From Streptomyces sp. NBC_01476 (GTDB taxonomy: Bacteria > Actinomycetota > Actinomycetes > Streptomycetales > Streptomycetaceae), in NCBI RefSeq assembly GCF_036227265.1, contig NZ_CP109446.1:6961001-7025000 (forward strand): a DNA stretch of 64,000 nt, read 5' to 3'. Under the pieces are notes generated by a model. That model had not been told where the DNA came from and searched no databases. It worked only from the letters and a program-made list of their open reading frames with translations. Below, in pieces: positions 52,221-61,062 of this stretch. The position numbers and the translations under genes were made by a program. How positions within the stretch are numbered: position 1 is the first letter of the stretch; each line of letters starts with the position of its first letter.

Positions 52221-53615
52221 GTGGACGAGAAATGCCGCATCACGGTGGTGGGCGAGCGTCGGCAGGTTGACCTGACCGTACCCGCCGGCGCTCCGATCAT
52301 GACCTACGTCCACACTCTGGCCCGCATGTGCGAGCAGAACGATTCGGACGTCATGCCGTCGGCGTGGACCCTGGCCACCCTCGTCGGTGGGCCGATCGCC
52401 CCCGAGTGGTCGCTGGCCGAGCTGGGAATTGTCGACGGCCAGGTCTTCTACCTGCGTGACGTCATCGCGGACGAGTACGCCGATCCGGTCGTGCACGACG
52501 TCGGAGAGCGGGTCGCCGAGGTCACCGCAGAGGCTCTCGACACCCCCTGGAACGACCGTACCCGGACGGTCACCGTGCTGCTCTCCGGGCTGGCCTGGCT
52601 TGTCGCCACCCTGCTGGTGCTCGCGGTACTGCTCCAGCTCAGCGCCGGCGTCCTCGCCGACGCCGGACTGGCGGTCGGCCTGGTGCTGCCCGCCCTGGCC
52701 TGGGTGGCGGGGGAGCGGGGATGGCCCATCCCGGCTCGGTTGCGTACCGCGATCGCACTGTGTGCGGTGCCGGTTCTGGCGATCGCCGCGTGGATGCCGG
52801 CGACCGGCTACGACGGCGGTCAATCGGGCGGCGGGCACGGGTCTGTGACCGAGGCGGGACTGACGGCGGCGGCTCTCACCACCGGTTCGCTGGTCGGCGC
52901 GCTGCTCGCGATGGTCGCCGCTCCCGGGGTGGCCACGAGCGGCGTGTCGCTGGCGGCGCTGGTCGCCGCGGTGCTCGGCATCGGACTGGGACTGCTGCGG
53001 GCGGACCTGACCGAGTCGGCCGGTGTTGTCGCGGTGGTGGCCTTCTGGCTGCTGACGATCGTGCCGAGGACCGTGAGCGGGTTGGTGGCCTTCGCCCACC
53101 GGCGTGCTGAGATGCGGGCACCGGTCGAGCCGGATGGCCTGGTGGAGGCGGCGGTACGGCACGCCACCCGTCTGCTGATCGTGTGGAACGGCGCACTCTG
53201 CGCGGTGCTCGCGCTCGCGCTGGTGGCGCTGGCGGCTGCGCCGTCCTGGTACGCCGGCGCGGCGGTCGGCTGCCTCGGGCTCGGGCTGCTGCTGCGCGCG
53301 GGGGCGGGCCAACTGGCGGCCGAAGTCGTGCCGGTCGCGTTCGCGAGTGCGGCCGGTCTGTTCACCCTGGTGATCCTTGGACCTGACCGTCTCGGCTGGG
53401 GCGGGTGGGTCGCGCCGACCAGTGCCTTTGTGATCGCCGCTGCCCTGCTGATCTACGGGTTCCGGCGCCTGATGCGCCGCCCGGGGCTGCCCTCCATGGC
53501 GCGCCCGCGGTGGCTGACCCCGGCGGGTTCGGTACTGGGCGGGGCCGGCGTCACTCTGGTCGTGGCCCTCTTCGGTGCCTTCGGCCACTTCGTCCAACTC
53601 GGCCACCACGTATAA
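52221..53615 (+). CDS. eccD: Type VII secretion membrane protein EccD
   Basis: 464 aa from GTG. The N-terminal 90 residues form the ubiquitin-like YukD domain (CRITVVGERRQVDLTVPAGA, LGIVDGQVFYLRDV). About eleven hydrophobic membrane segments follow (LSGLAWLVATLLVLAVLLQL, AGLAVGLVLPALAWVAG, SLVGALLAMVAAPGV and others), as in known EccD proteins that form the dimeric channel vestibule of the ESX complex. It is the third gene of the WXG100 operon. Length and topology are normal. Confidence 0.93.
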   Translation: MDEKCRITVVGERRQVDLTVPAGAPIMTYVHTLARMCEQNDSDVMPSAWTLATLVGGPIAPEWSLAELGIVDGQVFYLRDVIADEYADPVVHDVGERVAEVTAEALDTPWNDRTRTVTVLLSGLAWLVATLLVLAVLLQLSAGVLADAGLAVGLVLPALAWVAGERGWPIPARLRTAIALCAVPVLAIAAWMPATGYDGGQSGGGHGSVTEAGLTAAALTTGSLVGALLAMVAAPGVATSGVSLAALVAAVLGIGLGLLRADLTESAGVVAVVAFWLLTIVPRTVSGLVAFAHRRAEMRAPVEPDGLVEAAVRHATRLLIVWNGALCAVLALALVALAAAPSWYAGAAVGCLGLGLLLRAGAGQLAAEVVPVAFASAAGLFTLVILGPDRLGWGGWVAPTSAFVIAAALLIYGFRRLMRRPGLPSMARPRWLTPAGSVLGGAGVTLVVALFGAFGHFVQLGHHV

Positions 53616-53637
53616 GGCGCGAAAAGTGACCGGACTC

Positions 53638-54315
53638 CTACGTGGCGGGCGGGACATGCGAGTGGTCCCGGGCGCTCTCCAGCCGAAGTCCTTCCCTGAG
53701 CAGGCCCAGCTCAATGGCCTTCCGGGTGAGGTCCGCCTTGTTCCCGACGTTCAACTTGTTGCGGATCCGCTTGACGTAGGTATTGACCGTGGCCTCGGTC
53801 AGGCCCATCCGGCGGGCGATCTGACCGTGCGTCAAGCCCTCCGCGAGCCGGCGCAGCGTCTCTATCTCGCGGCGGGCGAGGGCGGGCGGCGCGTCCGTGG
53901 GTTCGCGCAGCTCGACGTGGAGGCGTGTGGCCAGACCGGGCGAGAGGTAGAGGCCGCCGCGGGTCACCGTATCGACCGCTCGCAGCATCTCCTCGTCGTC
54001 GGACTGCCGGGTCACACAGCCGAAGGCACCGGCGCGTACGGCCTCGGTCACCGTCTGCCGGTCCCAGAAGTCCGCGATGATCAGCACCCGGCCGCTTTTC
54101 GCGAGAAGGCCGATCGACTCGGCGAGGGTGTCCTCGGCCTGCGGGGACGGCCCGTAGAGGATCGCGTCGAAGTGCTCGCCGCCGGGGTCCAGTTGCGTGG
54201 GCTCCTGTGTGACCGTGGCGAGGTTGACCTGTCGATTCGCCACGATCAGGCTCTGCAGACCCCGGCGGACCAGACTGTGATGTTCAACGATGGCAATCTC
54301 CGTCATGCGGTGCAT
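53638..54315 (-). CDS. NarL/LuxR-type response regulator with degenerate receiver
   Basis: 225 aa; GGAG precedes ATG at 54,315, and ATG at 54,306 (MTEIAIVEHHSLV) is an alternative. The C-terminal LuxR helix-turn-helix is complete (ALARREIETLRRLAEGLTHG, GLTEATVNTYVKRIRNKLNV). The receiver lacks the phosphorylation set: the acidic pair is replaced by EHH, the strand that should end in Asp reads FDAILYGPS, and the loop normally ending in Lys reads FGCVTRQS. It should therefore not be phosphorylated in the ordinary way. No histidine kinase is nearby. It lies convergent to eccD and divergent from the next secretion genes, so it may sense something else to control them. Confidence 0.85.
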   Translation of the reverse strand: MHRMTEIAIVEHHSLVRRGLQSLIVANRQVNLATVTQEPTQLDPGGEHFDAILYGPSPQAEDTLAESIGLLAKSGRVLIIADFWDRQTVTEAVRAGAFGCVTRQSDDEEMLRAVDTVTRGGLYLSPGLATRLHVELREPTDAPPALARREIETLRRLAEGLTHGQIARRMGLTEATVNTYVKRIRNKLNVGNKADLTRKAIELGLLREGLRLESARDHSHVPPAT

Positions 54316-54536
54316 CGCGCTCCTGCCGAAAATCGGTCGTGGGGACGGGCCCAGGTGTTCCTGATGGCCTCAATCCGCTTACGGTGCCGGACGCCCGCTG
54401 GTTCACTCAGACCTCACCGGCCTCCGGCCACGACAGGCCCTGGCGGCCCGATCGCCCTTGAGCGCTCTCGCCGGCGGCGGCCGGCCGGCGGTCCGCGCGA
54501 TTCCCACCCGATACCGACAAGGAGCGTTACCCCCGC

Positions 54537-55337
54537 ATGATCGACGAGGACTGGCGCGGATTCCACTCCGCATTCGCCGACGCCGTGCGGCCCGACGACC
54601 CGCAGGGCCGGGCGGGACGACGCATGCTGGTCATCGGCATCGCCGTATTCCTGGCCACGGCCCTCGGCGCGTTCGCGAACGGCGCCCTCGGCGGTGGCGC
54701 GGCGGCGCAACCGAGCGCCCTCGCGCCCATCACACCCAGCCCTACGCCGACGACCGGCCCCCTGGTCCCGCCGTCGGGGCAGAAGTGGTCCACCATCGCG
54801 GGCCCGAGCTGTACCAACGCTGCCGACGGCACCAGCAGCTTCGCGGTGTACGGGTACTACACGGGAACCAACGGCGACGGTACGACGGGCTGGACCACCT
54901 CGTCCCAGGGCGGTTACCTGGGCGACGGATGTTCCGGCGGGTACATCTCCATCCCGGTCTCGGGTCAGGGGACCGGCTACAACGACAGCCGCCTGGCGCT
55001 GTGGAAGTTCGACTTCAGTGCCACGTTCAGCCACGCCTCTTGCCGGCTGTCCACTTATGTGCCTGAAAACTCGGCGCGCTCGTCCGTCGGAGGCGACCCC
55101 GCCTACTTCTACTACTACGGGACCGACTACTCGTACGGCGCGAAGATGGACTCGTTGGGCGGATATCTGGTCAACCAGGTGTCCAAACAGGGCCGGTGGA
55201 ACGAGGGAACCCCCTTCACCGTCGCGACCGGCAAGGTCACGGTGAAGATGGTCGACGCGGGCTCCAAGCACGGTTCCAAGAACGCGGACGCCCACGTCGC
55301 CGCCGCCCAGATCCGGCTCACCTGTCTGTCCACATGA
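54537..55337 (+). CDS. Membrane-anchored or secreted protein of the ESX locus
   Basis: 266 aa from ATG at 54,537 with AAGGAG upstream. It has a cytoplasmic stub, one membrane segment at about 30-50 (MLVIGIAVFLATALGAFANG), a Pro/Thr stalk, and an extracellular domain rich in Gly, Ser and Tyr (SFAVYGYYTGTNGDGTTGWT, YISIPVSGQGTGYNDSRLAL, YFYYYGTDYSYGAK) with two to four cysteines (SCTN, DGCSGG, ASCRL, LTCLS). I do not recognise the family. Its stop overlaps the start of the EccA-like gene by 4 nt (ATGA), so the two are coupled and probably act together. Confidence 0.7.
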   Translation: MIDEDWRGFHSAFADAVRPDDPQGRAGRRMLVIGIAVFLATALGAFANGALGGGAAAQPSALAPITPSPTPTTGPLVPPSGQKWSTIAGPSCTNAADGTSSFAVYGYYTGTNGDGTTGWTTSSQGGYLGDGCSGGYISIPVSGQGTGYNDSRLALWKFDFSATFSHASCRLSTYVPENSARSSVGGDPAYFYYYGTDYSYGAKMDSLGGYLVNQVSKQGRWNEGTPFTVATGKVTVKMVDAGSKHGSKNADAHVAAAQIRLTCLST

Positions 55338-58039
55338 CGGCCGGGATGCGGGTGGCCGCCCGCGGCTGGGGGACGTACCGGACGATCACCGCGGCCGTGC
55401 GTGAGGCGGAACCGGGCGCTGTGGTGTCCATCCAGGCGGGCACCTACACGGAGTGCGTCGTCCTGGACCGGGATGTGACGCTGGTCGCTGAGAAGGGTGC
55501 CTCCTCGGTGCGCGTCGTCGGCGTACGCGGACCCGCGCTCGCCGTGCACGGCGCGGGCGGCACGGTGCGGGGTCTGGTACTCGAGGGCAGCGGCGGCGAA
55601 CCGGCCGTCTCGGTCACCGCCGGTTCGGTACTGATCGTCGACTGTGAGATCACCGGTGGCGGCGTACAGGTCAGCGGGACCGCGACGCCCGTCATCCGGG
55701 ACTGCGAACTCCACCACACCGGCCAGATCGGCCTCTACCTCGCTGGCGACAGCCGGTCGGTCGTCGAGAGCACGACCATCGCCGACGTGGACGCCGTGGG
55801 AATCCTGGTGGACCACGGCGCCGCGCCGTCGCTGAACCGGGTGACGGTCACGCGGACCGGGGGCCACGGCATCCGCGTCACCGGCTCGGCCCGCGGCACC
55901 TTCGACAACTGCGCCGTCACCCACACAGGTGTGACGGCCGTCGCGGTGGACGGCAGCGCCCGTCCCCTGCTGCGCGGCTGCCACATCAGCGACAGCGCGG
56001 CCGGCGGGGTGCTCGTCACCGGAACCGCCGGATCCGAGGTGGTCAACGGGACCGTCGCCGAGCAGACCGCGGACGAAGGCCCGTCGGCCGGAGGGGAGTT
56101 CGGGGTCTCGCTGCGCGGCTGCGAGATCGCCCGCACGGCACAGGACGGGGTGCACGTCACCGGACGGGCCGTCACCTCCTTCGTCGGCTGCCGGGTCAGC
56201 GACATCAAGGCCGCCGGGATCGTCGCCGGTGAGTCGAGCCGGATGCGGCTGGAGGACACCACCACCACCGACACGGCCGGCTCCGGACTCGCGGCGCGCG
56301 GCGAGGCGCGGGTCGACGTCCGCGCGGGCGGGTTCGCGCGCTCGGGAGCCAACGGCGTCTACGTGTCGGACGCCGCGGAGCTGACCCTTGTCGGCTGCGC
56401 GGTCACCGACGCCACCTACACGGCCGTCCACGCCGGCGGCACCAGCCGGGTGACGCTCCGCGACAGCCAGGTCCGGGGCACCCCCGAACACGGACTGCAC
56501 ATCACCGGGGACGCGTTGATGACCCTGACGGGTGTCGAGATCGGCGACGCCGCGCTCTGTGGCATCTCGGTCGACGGAGGCGACCTGGCGGCACGGAACT
56601 GCATCATCTCCAAAGTGGCGACCGGCGTCAGGCTGAGCACGGACCACCGCCCGCTGATCGACGACTGCGACATCACCTCCTGCACCGGAGTGGGCCTGGA
56701 CATCGCCGCCGCCGGAATCGTCACGGACACCCGGATCAGCGATACGGGCGCGACCGGCGTCTTCATCCGGGAGAGTGCCGCGGCGTGGCTCACCGACTGC
56801 TCCATCACCGACACCAAGGGCACCGGCCTGGTGGTGCAGGCCGACGCCGCCCCACGGGTCCGCGGTGTCGCCATCGCCCGTACCGCGAAGAACGGCCTGT
56901 ACGTCGCCGCGAGCGGCGCCGGGCGCTTCGAGAACTGCGACATCGGCGCGACCGGCTACCCCGCCGTATACGTGGGCAGCGAGGCCGCGCCCTTGCTGCG
57001 CGGCTGCTTCTTCCACGACATGGACGAGGACCTGAAGATGGAGGAGGACGCGGCGGCGACCGTCGAATCCTGTCGGAGCCAGGACGTGAAGGTGCCCACC
57101 CTGCCCGAGGACGCCACCGCCGTGTCCGTACCGTGGGGAGCCGTGGCGGGAGCTCCGGGGCCGGGAGGTCCCGCTCCCGGTGTGCCGGCGACGGCAGCGG
57201 GTGCCGGGCAGACCGCGTCGGACTCGGCCGAGAGCCTCACCGAGGTGCTGGACGAGTTGCATGGCCTGGTCGGTCTGGAGGGCGTCAAGACCGACGTCAG
57301 CACCATGGTCAAGGTGATGCAGATGGTCCGGCAGCGGACCGAGGCCGGGCTCGCCGCGCCGCCGCTCAGTCGGCACCTGGTCTTCGCGGGCAACAGCGGC
57401 ACCGGCAAGACCACCGTCGCCCGGCTCTACGGCCGTATCCTCGCCGCGGTGGGGCTGCTCTCCCGGGGGCACCTGGTGGAGGCGGACCGCGGCTCCCTGG
57501 TCGGTGAGTACGTCGGGCACACCGCGCCCAAGACCACCGCCATTTTCCGGCGCGCGCTGGGCGGGGTGCTGTTCATCGACGAGGCGTACGCGCTCACCCC
57601 CGGCGGCCAGAGCGCCGACTACGGGAAGGAGGCCATCTCCACCCTGGTCAAACTGATGGAGGACTACCGCGACGACGTGGTGGTCATCGTCGCCGGGTAC
57701 CCCGACGAGATGGAGGGTTTCGTCGACGCCAACCCGGGCCTGGCGTCACGGTTCACCCGGACCCTGGTCTTCGACGACTACGACGGCGAGGAGCTGTCCC
57801 AGATCGTCGAGTGGAACGCGCGGCAGCACGAGTACGAGCTGCCCGAGGACACCCTGGTCGCGCTGCTCGACTACTTCGCCTCGCTGGTGCGCGACGACCG
57901 GTTCGGCAACGGCCGTACCGCCCGGCAGACCTTCCAGCGGATGACCGAGAGGCACGCCCAGCGGGTGGTCGACCTCATCGCGCCGACGACCGAGGACCTG
58001 GTGACCCTGCTCCCGGAGGACCTGCCGCCGGTGAAGTGA
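55334..58039 (+). CDS. EccA-like AAA+ ATPase fused to a beta-helix domain
   Basis: 901 aa from ATG at 55,334 (ATGA overlap). Residues about 5-600 are a right-handed parallel beta-helix of PbH1/NosD type, seen as repeated turns such as GVQVSGTATPVIRDCELHHT, GIRVTGSARGTFDNCAV and GLHITGDALMTLTGVEIGD. A Pro/Ala linker leads to a CbxX/EccA-type AAA+ domain at about 635-890 (LHGLVGLEGVK; Walker A FAGNSGTGKTT at 684; VGEYVGHTAPKT; Walker B GVLFIDEAYAL; VIVAGYPDEM; NGRTARQTFQRM). EccA proteins of mycobacterial ESX systems carry a TPR domain at the N-terminus; here a beta-helix replaces it. It probably handles or releases substrate complexes in the cytoplasm, since no signal peptide is present. Confidence 0.9.
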   Translation: MTAGMRVAARGWGTYRTITAAVREAEPGAVVSIQAGTYTECVVLDRDVTLVAEKGASSVRVVGVRGPALAVHGAGGTVRGLVLEGSGGEPAVSVTAGSVLIVDCEITGGGVQVSGTATPVIRDCELHHTGQIGLYLAGDSRSVVESTTIADVDAVGILVDHGAAPSLNRVTVTRTGGHGIRVTGSARGTFDNCAVTHTGVTAVAVDGSARPLLRGCHISDSAAGGVLVTGTAGSEVVNGTVAEQTADEGPSAGGEFGVSLRGCEIARTAQDGVHVTGRAVTSFVGCRVSDIKAAGIVAGESSRMRLEDTTTTDTAGSGLAARGEARVDVRAGGFARSGANGVYVSDAAELTLVGCAVTDATYTAVHAGGTSRVTLRDSQVRGTPEHGLHITGDALMTLTGVEIGDAALCGISVDGGDLAARNCIISKVATGVRLSTDHRPLIDDCDITSCTGVGLDIAAAGIVTDTRISDTGATGVFIRESAAAWLTDCSITDTKGTGLVVQADAAPRVRGVAIARTAKNGLYVAASGAGRFENCDIGATGYPAVYVGSEAAPLLRGCFFHDMDEDLKMEEDAAATVESCRSQDVKVPTLPEDATAVSVPWGAVAGAPGPGGPAPGVPATAAGAGQTASDSAESLTEVLDELHGLVGLEGVKTDVSTMVKVMQMVRQRTEAGLAAPPLSRHLVFAGNSGTGKTTVARLYGRILAAVGLLSRGHLVEADRGSLVGEYVGHTAPKTTAIFRRALGGVLFIDEAYALTPGGQSADYGKEAISTLVKLMEDYRDDVVVIVAGYPDEMEGFVDANPGLASRFTRTLVFDDYDGEELSQIVEWNARQHEYELPEDTLVALLDYFASLVRDDRFGNGRTARQTFQRMTERHAQRVVDLIAPTTEDLVTLLPEDLPPVK

Positions 58040-58076
58040 GGGGACAGCGGGAGAGACAACCGGGAGAGACAACAAC

Positions 58077-58108
58077 GCCGCCTGCGCCGGGAATCCGGGG
58101 CAGGCGGC
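58077..58108. terminator. Hairpin terminator between convergent genes
   Basis: Arms GCCGCCTGC and GCAGGCGGC with further pairing inside the loop. It lies between the EccA-like gene and the leftward gene at 58,124. A 13-bp tandem repeat (CGGGAGAGACAAC, twice) stands just before it at 58,048-58,073. Confidence 0.6.
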
Positions 58109-58123
58109 ACCGCGCGGGCCACG

Positions 58124-58792
58124 CTACGACCCGGGGAACACCGAGTTGGAGTCGGTGTAGGTGTACATCTGCCCGGCGTTGTTGAGCAGCGCGGTGAACG
58201 CACCCATGACCTCGATCGCGCCCGCACCGGCCACCATCAGCTTGGACAGCTGGGGGTTGATGGCGTCACCGAAGGCTTTGGCCTCGGAGTCGAGCTCGTT
58301 GAGGTGCCATATGGGGTGGTCGGTGCCGGTCTCAGCGGCGGCCTTTCCGTGCTTCGTTTCCCAGTGCCCGACGTTCTGCCCGAAGAGGTTGGGATTGTTG
58401 ATCGCGCTCCGGACGGTCTTCAGCACGGCCTCGTAGCCATGGGTGGACGTCTGCGTCGCGGTCATGCACGCCTGCTCCGCCGTCCTCAACGCCCCGAGGT
58501 CGATGGAGAACGAGCCACCGGGCAGTCCGTCCGAGGGGGTGCCCGACGAGTTGGGGGACTGGCTCGGCACGAAGTCGGGCGCCGTGCTGTAGGCGTCGGT
58601 CAGGTCAGGCATGGCGACGACCGTGCCGTTGTCGGTCTTGGACCCGTCGTCCTTGATCTTGGTCGGCGAGCCCCCGTAGATCGCGTCGTAATCGTTGGCG
58701 GCGGTCTGCTGGTCCTTCTTGCCCTTGGAGGACGGGTCGACGTTGGGCTGCCACGGCTCGGCCTGGTGTTTCGACTTGATCGGATCGACCAT
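58124..58792 (-). CDS. Hypothetical ESX-locus protein, possible helical substrate
   Basis: 222 aa. A disordered polar N-terminal half (PWQPNVDPSSKGKKDQQTAA) is followed by a helical half (SIDLGALRTAEQACMTATQT, YEAVLKTVRSAINNPNLFG, KAFGDAINPQLSKLMVAGAG, FTALLNNAGQMYTYTD). The helical part resembles actinobacterial ESX substrate-like or LXG-type helical bundles, and WETKHGK could stand for a degenerate WXG turn. No signal peptide. It is divergent from the repeat gene at 58,979. Classification as a substrate is inferred from context. Confidence 0.55.
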   Translation of the reverse strand: MVDPIKSKHQAEPWQPNVDPSSKGKKDQQTAANDYDAIYGGSPTKIKDDGSKTDNGTVVAMPDLTDAYSTAPDFVPSQSPNSSGTPSDGLPGGSFSIDLGALRTAEQACMTATQTSTHGYEAVLKTVRSAINNPNLFGQNVGHWETKHGKAAAETGTDHPIWHLNELDSEAKAFGDAINPQLSKLMVAGAGAIEVMGAFTALLNNAGQMYTYTDSNSVFPGS

Positions 58793-58978
58793 CGGATCCC
58801 TCGCTCTCGGTGGACGTCTCAGAGCCGACAGAGTTTCTCAGCTCAGATCCTGTCGTGCCCGCCGGCCGTCCGTCGATGTCCATCTTCCTGGACTGGGACT
58901 GGCGCCCGGAACTGGGATCTGCCGACGGGGTTCGTCGCTCCCTACCGTGGTGAGCTGGGCGACGATTGGGGTGAGCCA

Positions 58979-60595
58979 GTGACGACGCCGGAGAACGCCG
59001 GGGCCCAACAGGGGTCGCAGGGTAATGGTTCGGAGCAGCGGGTGGTCGACGGCCGGCCGCTGTCGGGGCATGCGACGACGGACGGTGGGTTCGTCTCGGA
59101 CGACGGCAGGACGTATGTGTCGCCGGCGGGTGTGGTGGAGCACGGTTTGACGGCGCCGGATGGTTCGTTCCTGCCGAATGGTGTGGTGCGGACGGTCGAT
59201 GGTCAGCAGGTGTACGGGAGTGTGCTGTCGGACGGGTCGTTCCGTTCCGAGGACGGGACGCTCACGGTTCTGCCGTCGGGTGTGGTGGAGCATGGGCGGA
59301 CGACTCCTGATGGTGCGTTCGAGTATCAGCGGACTGTTGATGGTCAGCAGGTGTGGGGGAGTGACACCAAGGACGGGTGGCTGTCGTCCGACGGGAAGAC
59401 GTATGTCGACGGGTCCACGGGTGAGGTTCAGCATGGCCTGACGGCGCCGGATGGTTTGTTCCTGCCCAATGGTGAAGTGCGGACGGTCGATGGCCGGCAG
59501 GTGTACGGGAGTGTGGGGAAGGACGGGTCGTTCCGTTCGGAGGACGGGACGCTCACGGTTCTGCCGTCGGGTGTGGTGGAGCATGGGCGGACGACTCCTG
59601 ATGGTGCGTTCGAGTATCAGCGGACTGTTGATGGTCAGCAGGTGTGGGGGAGTGACACCAAGGACGGGTGGCTGTCGTCCGACGGGAAGACGTATGTCGA
59701 CGGGTCCACGGGTGAGGTTCAGCATGGCCTGACGGCGCCGGATGGTTTGTTCCTGCCCAATGGCGCGGTACGGACGGTCGATGGCCGGCAGGTGTACGGG
59801 AGTGTGGGGAAGGACGGGTCGTTCCTGTCGGAGGACGGGACGATGTTGGTTCTGCCGTCGGGTGTGGTGGAGTACGGGCGGACGACTCCTGATGGTGCGT
59901 TTGAGTATCAGCGGGACGTCGACGGTCAGCAGGTGTGGGGGAGTGACACCAAGGACGGGTGGCTGTCGTCCGACGGGAAGACGTACATCGATTCGTCCGG
60001 TAAGACGGAGAAGGGGATCACCAGCCCGAGCGGCCAATTCATCCCCGGTGGTTCGACCCACACGCTCCCCGACGGCACGGTGCTCTACGGACACCAGGAC
60101 GGCGGTGACTTCGTCACCGCCGACGGTTCCACCGTCGTCCTGGCGAACGGCACGGTGCTGAACGGCAGCACGGACCCCGCGACCGGCATCTTCACCGCGA
60201 ACAGCGGCGGAACCTACTCCATCGATGACAACGGCATCACCCCCGTCACCAAGCAGCCCGACGGTTCGTATCTGCTGCCCAACGGGCAGACCATCATGAC
60301 CGCCGACTCGTGGCGCATCGACCTACAGGCTCTCTCCGACGCCATGGGGCTGGTCTCGCGGAGGGCCGAAGACGTCAATGGTTACTGCCAAGCGATCACC
60401 GGACAGTACGCAGCGATCGAGGCGTCGTGGTCGTCACCCGCAGGAGACTCTTTCGCGGACGCGTCCAAAAAAGCCAATGACGCGATGGCGTCCACCCGAG
60501 GTCTCCTCAGGGACGTGATCAACCGTATGAAAATGAGCTACGACAACTACGTACAGGCAGAACACGCCAATACCAAGAACTCCACCGGGAGTTGA
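58979..60595 (+). CDS. Tandem-repeat protein with C-terminal WXG100-like domain
   Basis: 538 aa from GTG at 58,979 (GGGGTGAG upstream); the frame is open further left but overlaps the divergent gene. Residues about 20-400 consist of short beta-type repeats with the signature DG-x-x-x-x-DG-x-T and VDGQQVWGSDTKDGWLSSDG, arranged as three 97-residue units. The last about 100 residues form a WXG100-like hairpin (MGLVSRRAEDVNGYCQAITG, IEASWSSPAGDSFADASKKA, VINRMKMSYDNYVQAEHANT) with WSS in place of WXG. A WXG domain at the C-terminus instead of the N-terminus is unusual. It starts an operon with the WXG100 gene at 60,602. It is probably an exported surface protein. Confidence 0.75.
   Translation: MTTPENAGAQQGSQGNGSEQRVVDGRPLSGHATTDGGFVSDDGRTYVSPAGVVEHGLTAPDGSFLPNGVVRTVDGQQVYGSVLSDGSFRSEDGTLTVLPSGVVEHGRTTPDGAFEYQRTVDGQQVWGSDTKDGWLSSDGKTYVDGSTGEVQHGLTAPDGLFLPNGEVRTVDGRQVYGSVGKDGSFRSEDGTLTVLPSGVVEHGRTTPDGAFEYQRTVDGQQVWGSDTKDGWLSSDGKTYVDGSTGEVQHGLTAPDGLFLPNGAVRTVDGRQVYGSVGKDGSFLSEDGTMLVLPSGVVEYGRTTPDGAFEYQRDVDGQQVWGSDTKDGWLSSDGKTYIDSSGKTEKGITSPSGQFIPGGSTHTLPDGTVLYGHQDGGDFVTADGSTVVLANGTVLNGSTDPATGIFTANSGGTYSIDDNGITPVTKQPDGSYLLPNGQTIMTADSWRIDLQALSDAMGLVSRRAEDVNGYCQAITGQYAAIEASWSSPAGDSFADASKKANDAMASTRGLLRDVINRMKMSYDNYVQAEHANTKNSTGS
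59231..60000 (+). repeat. 291-bp near-identical tandem repeats
   Basis: The unit starts at 59,231, 59,522 and 59,813, a period of 291 bp or 97 codons. Units 1 and 2 are nearly identical at the DNA level; unit 3 has diverged and is shortened at its right end. Near-identity indicates recent duplication or gene conversion. Confidence 0.9.
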
Positions 60596-60601
60596 TACGC
60601 C

Positions 60602-61048
60602 ATGGCACTTCCCGCCAACTGGGATTCGGCTGTGATCAGGGTGGATCCGTATGCCTTGGACACCTGCAGGCACACCCTCGACACGGCGAGCCACGACATC
60701 CTCAATGCGCTGACCGACATCATCAATTCACTGAACGCCCTCAAACTCGCGTGGACCGGTGACTCGGCCGGCACGGCGACCGACTACCAGCAGCGCTGGG
60801 ATGCTGTTCAGACCAAGCTTTACGGCACTCAGGCCGACCCGAGCACCGGAGCCTTGAACATCCTGGCCGGCGGAGTCGCTCAAGCCGCCTCGAACTACAG
60901 TCACGTCGAGGCCGGTATCGCCGACATGTTCAACTCGTTCGAAAAGGGTCTGCTGAATTCGTCGAGCGGCGGCGGCAACCAGATCGACGAGGCCAGGGGA
61001 ACACCCATCCCGAACTATCACACGACCACGGTCAACGAGATATTCTGA
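60602..61048 (+). CDS. WXG100-family protein, longer form
   Basis: 148 aa, starting 6 nt after the upstream stop. The hairpin is complete: helix ILNALTDIINSLNALKLA, Trp-Thr-Gly in AWTGDSAGTATDYQQRW, and a second helix to about residue 110. A flexible tail follows (SSSGGGNQIDEARGTPIPNY). It is longer than classical EsxA/B proteins. It is located between the repeat protein and the giant WXG-headed protein, so it probably acts as the dimer partner or chaperone of one of them during export. Confidence 0.85.
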   Translation: MALPANWDSAVIRVDPYALDTCRHTLDTASHDILNALTDIINSLNALKLAWTGDSAGTATDYQQRWDAVQTKLYGTQADPSTGALNILAGGVAQAASNYSHVEAGIADMFNSFEKGLLNSSSGGGNQIDEARGTPIPNYHTTTVNEIF

Positions 61049-61062
61049 GGCTGCGCTGAGAC

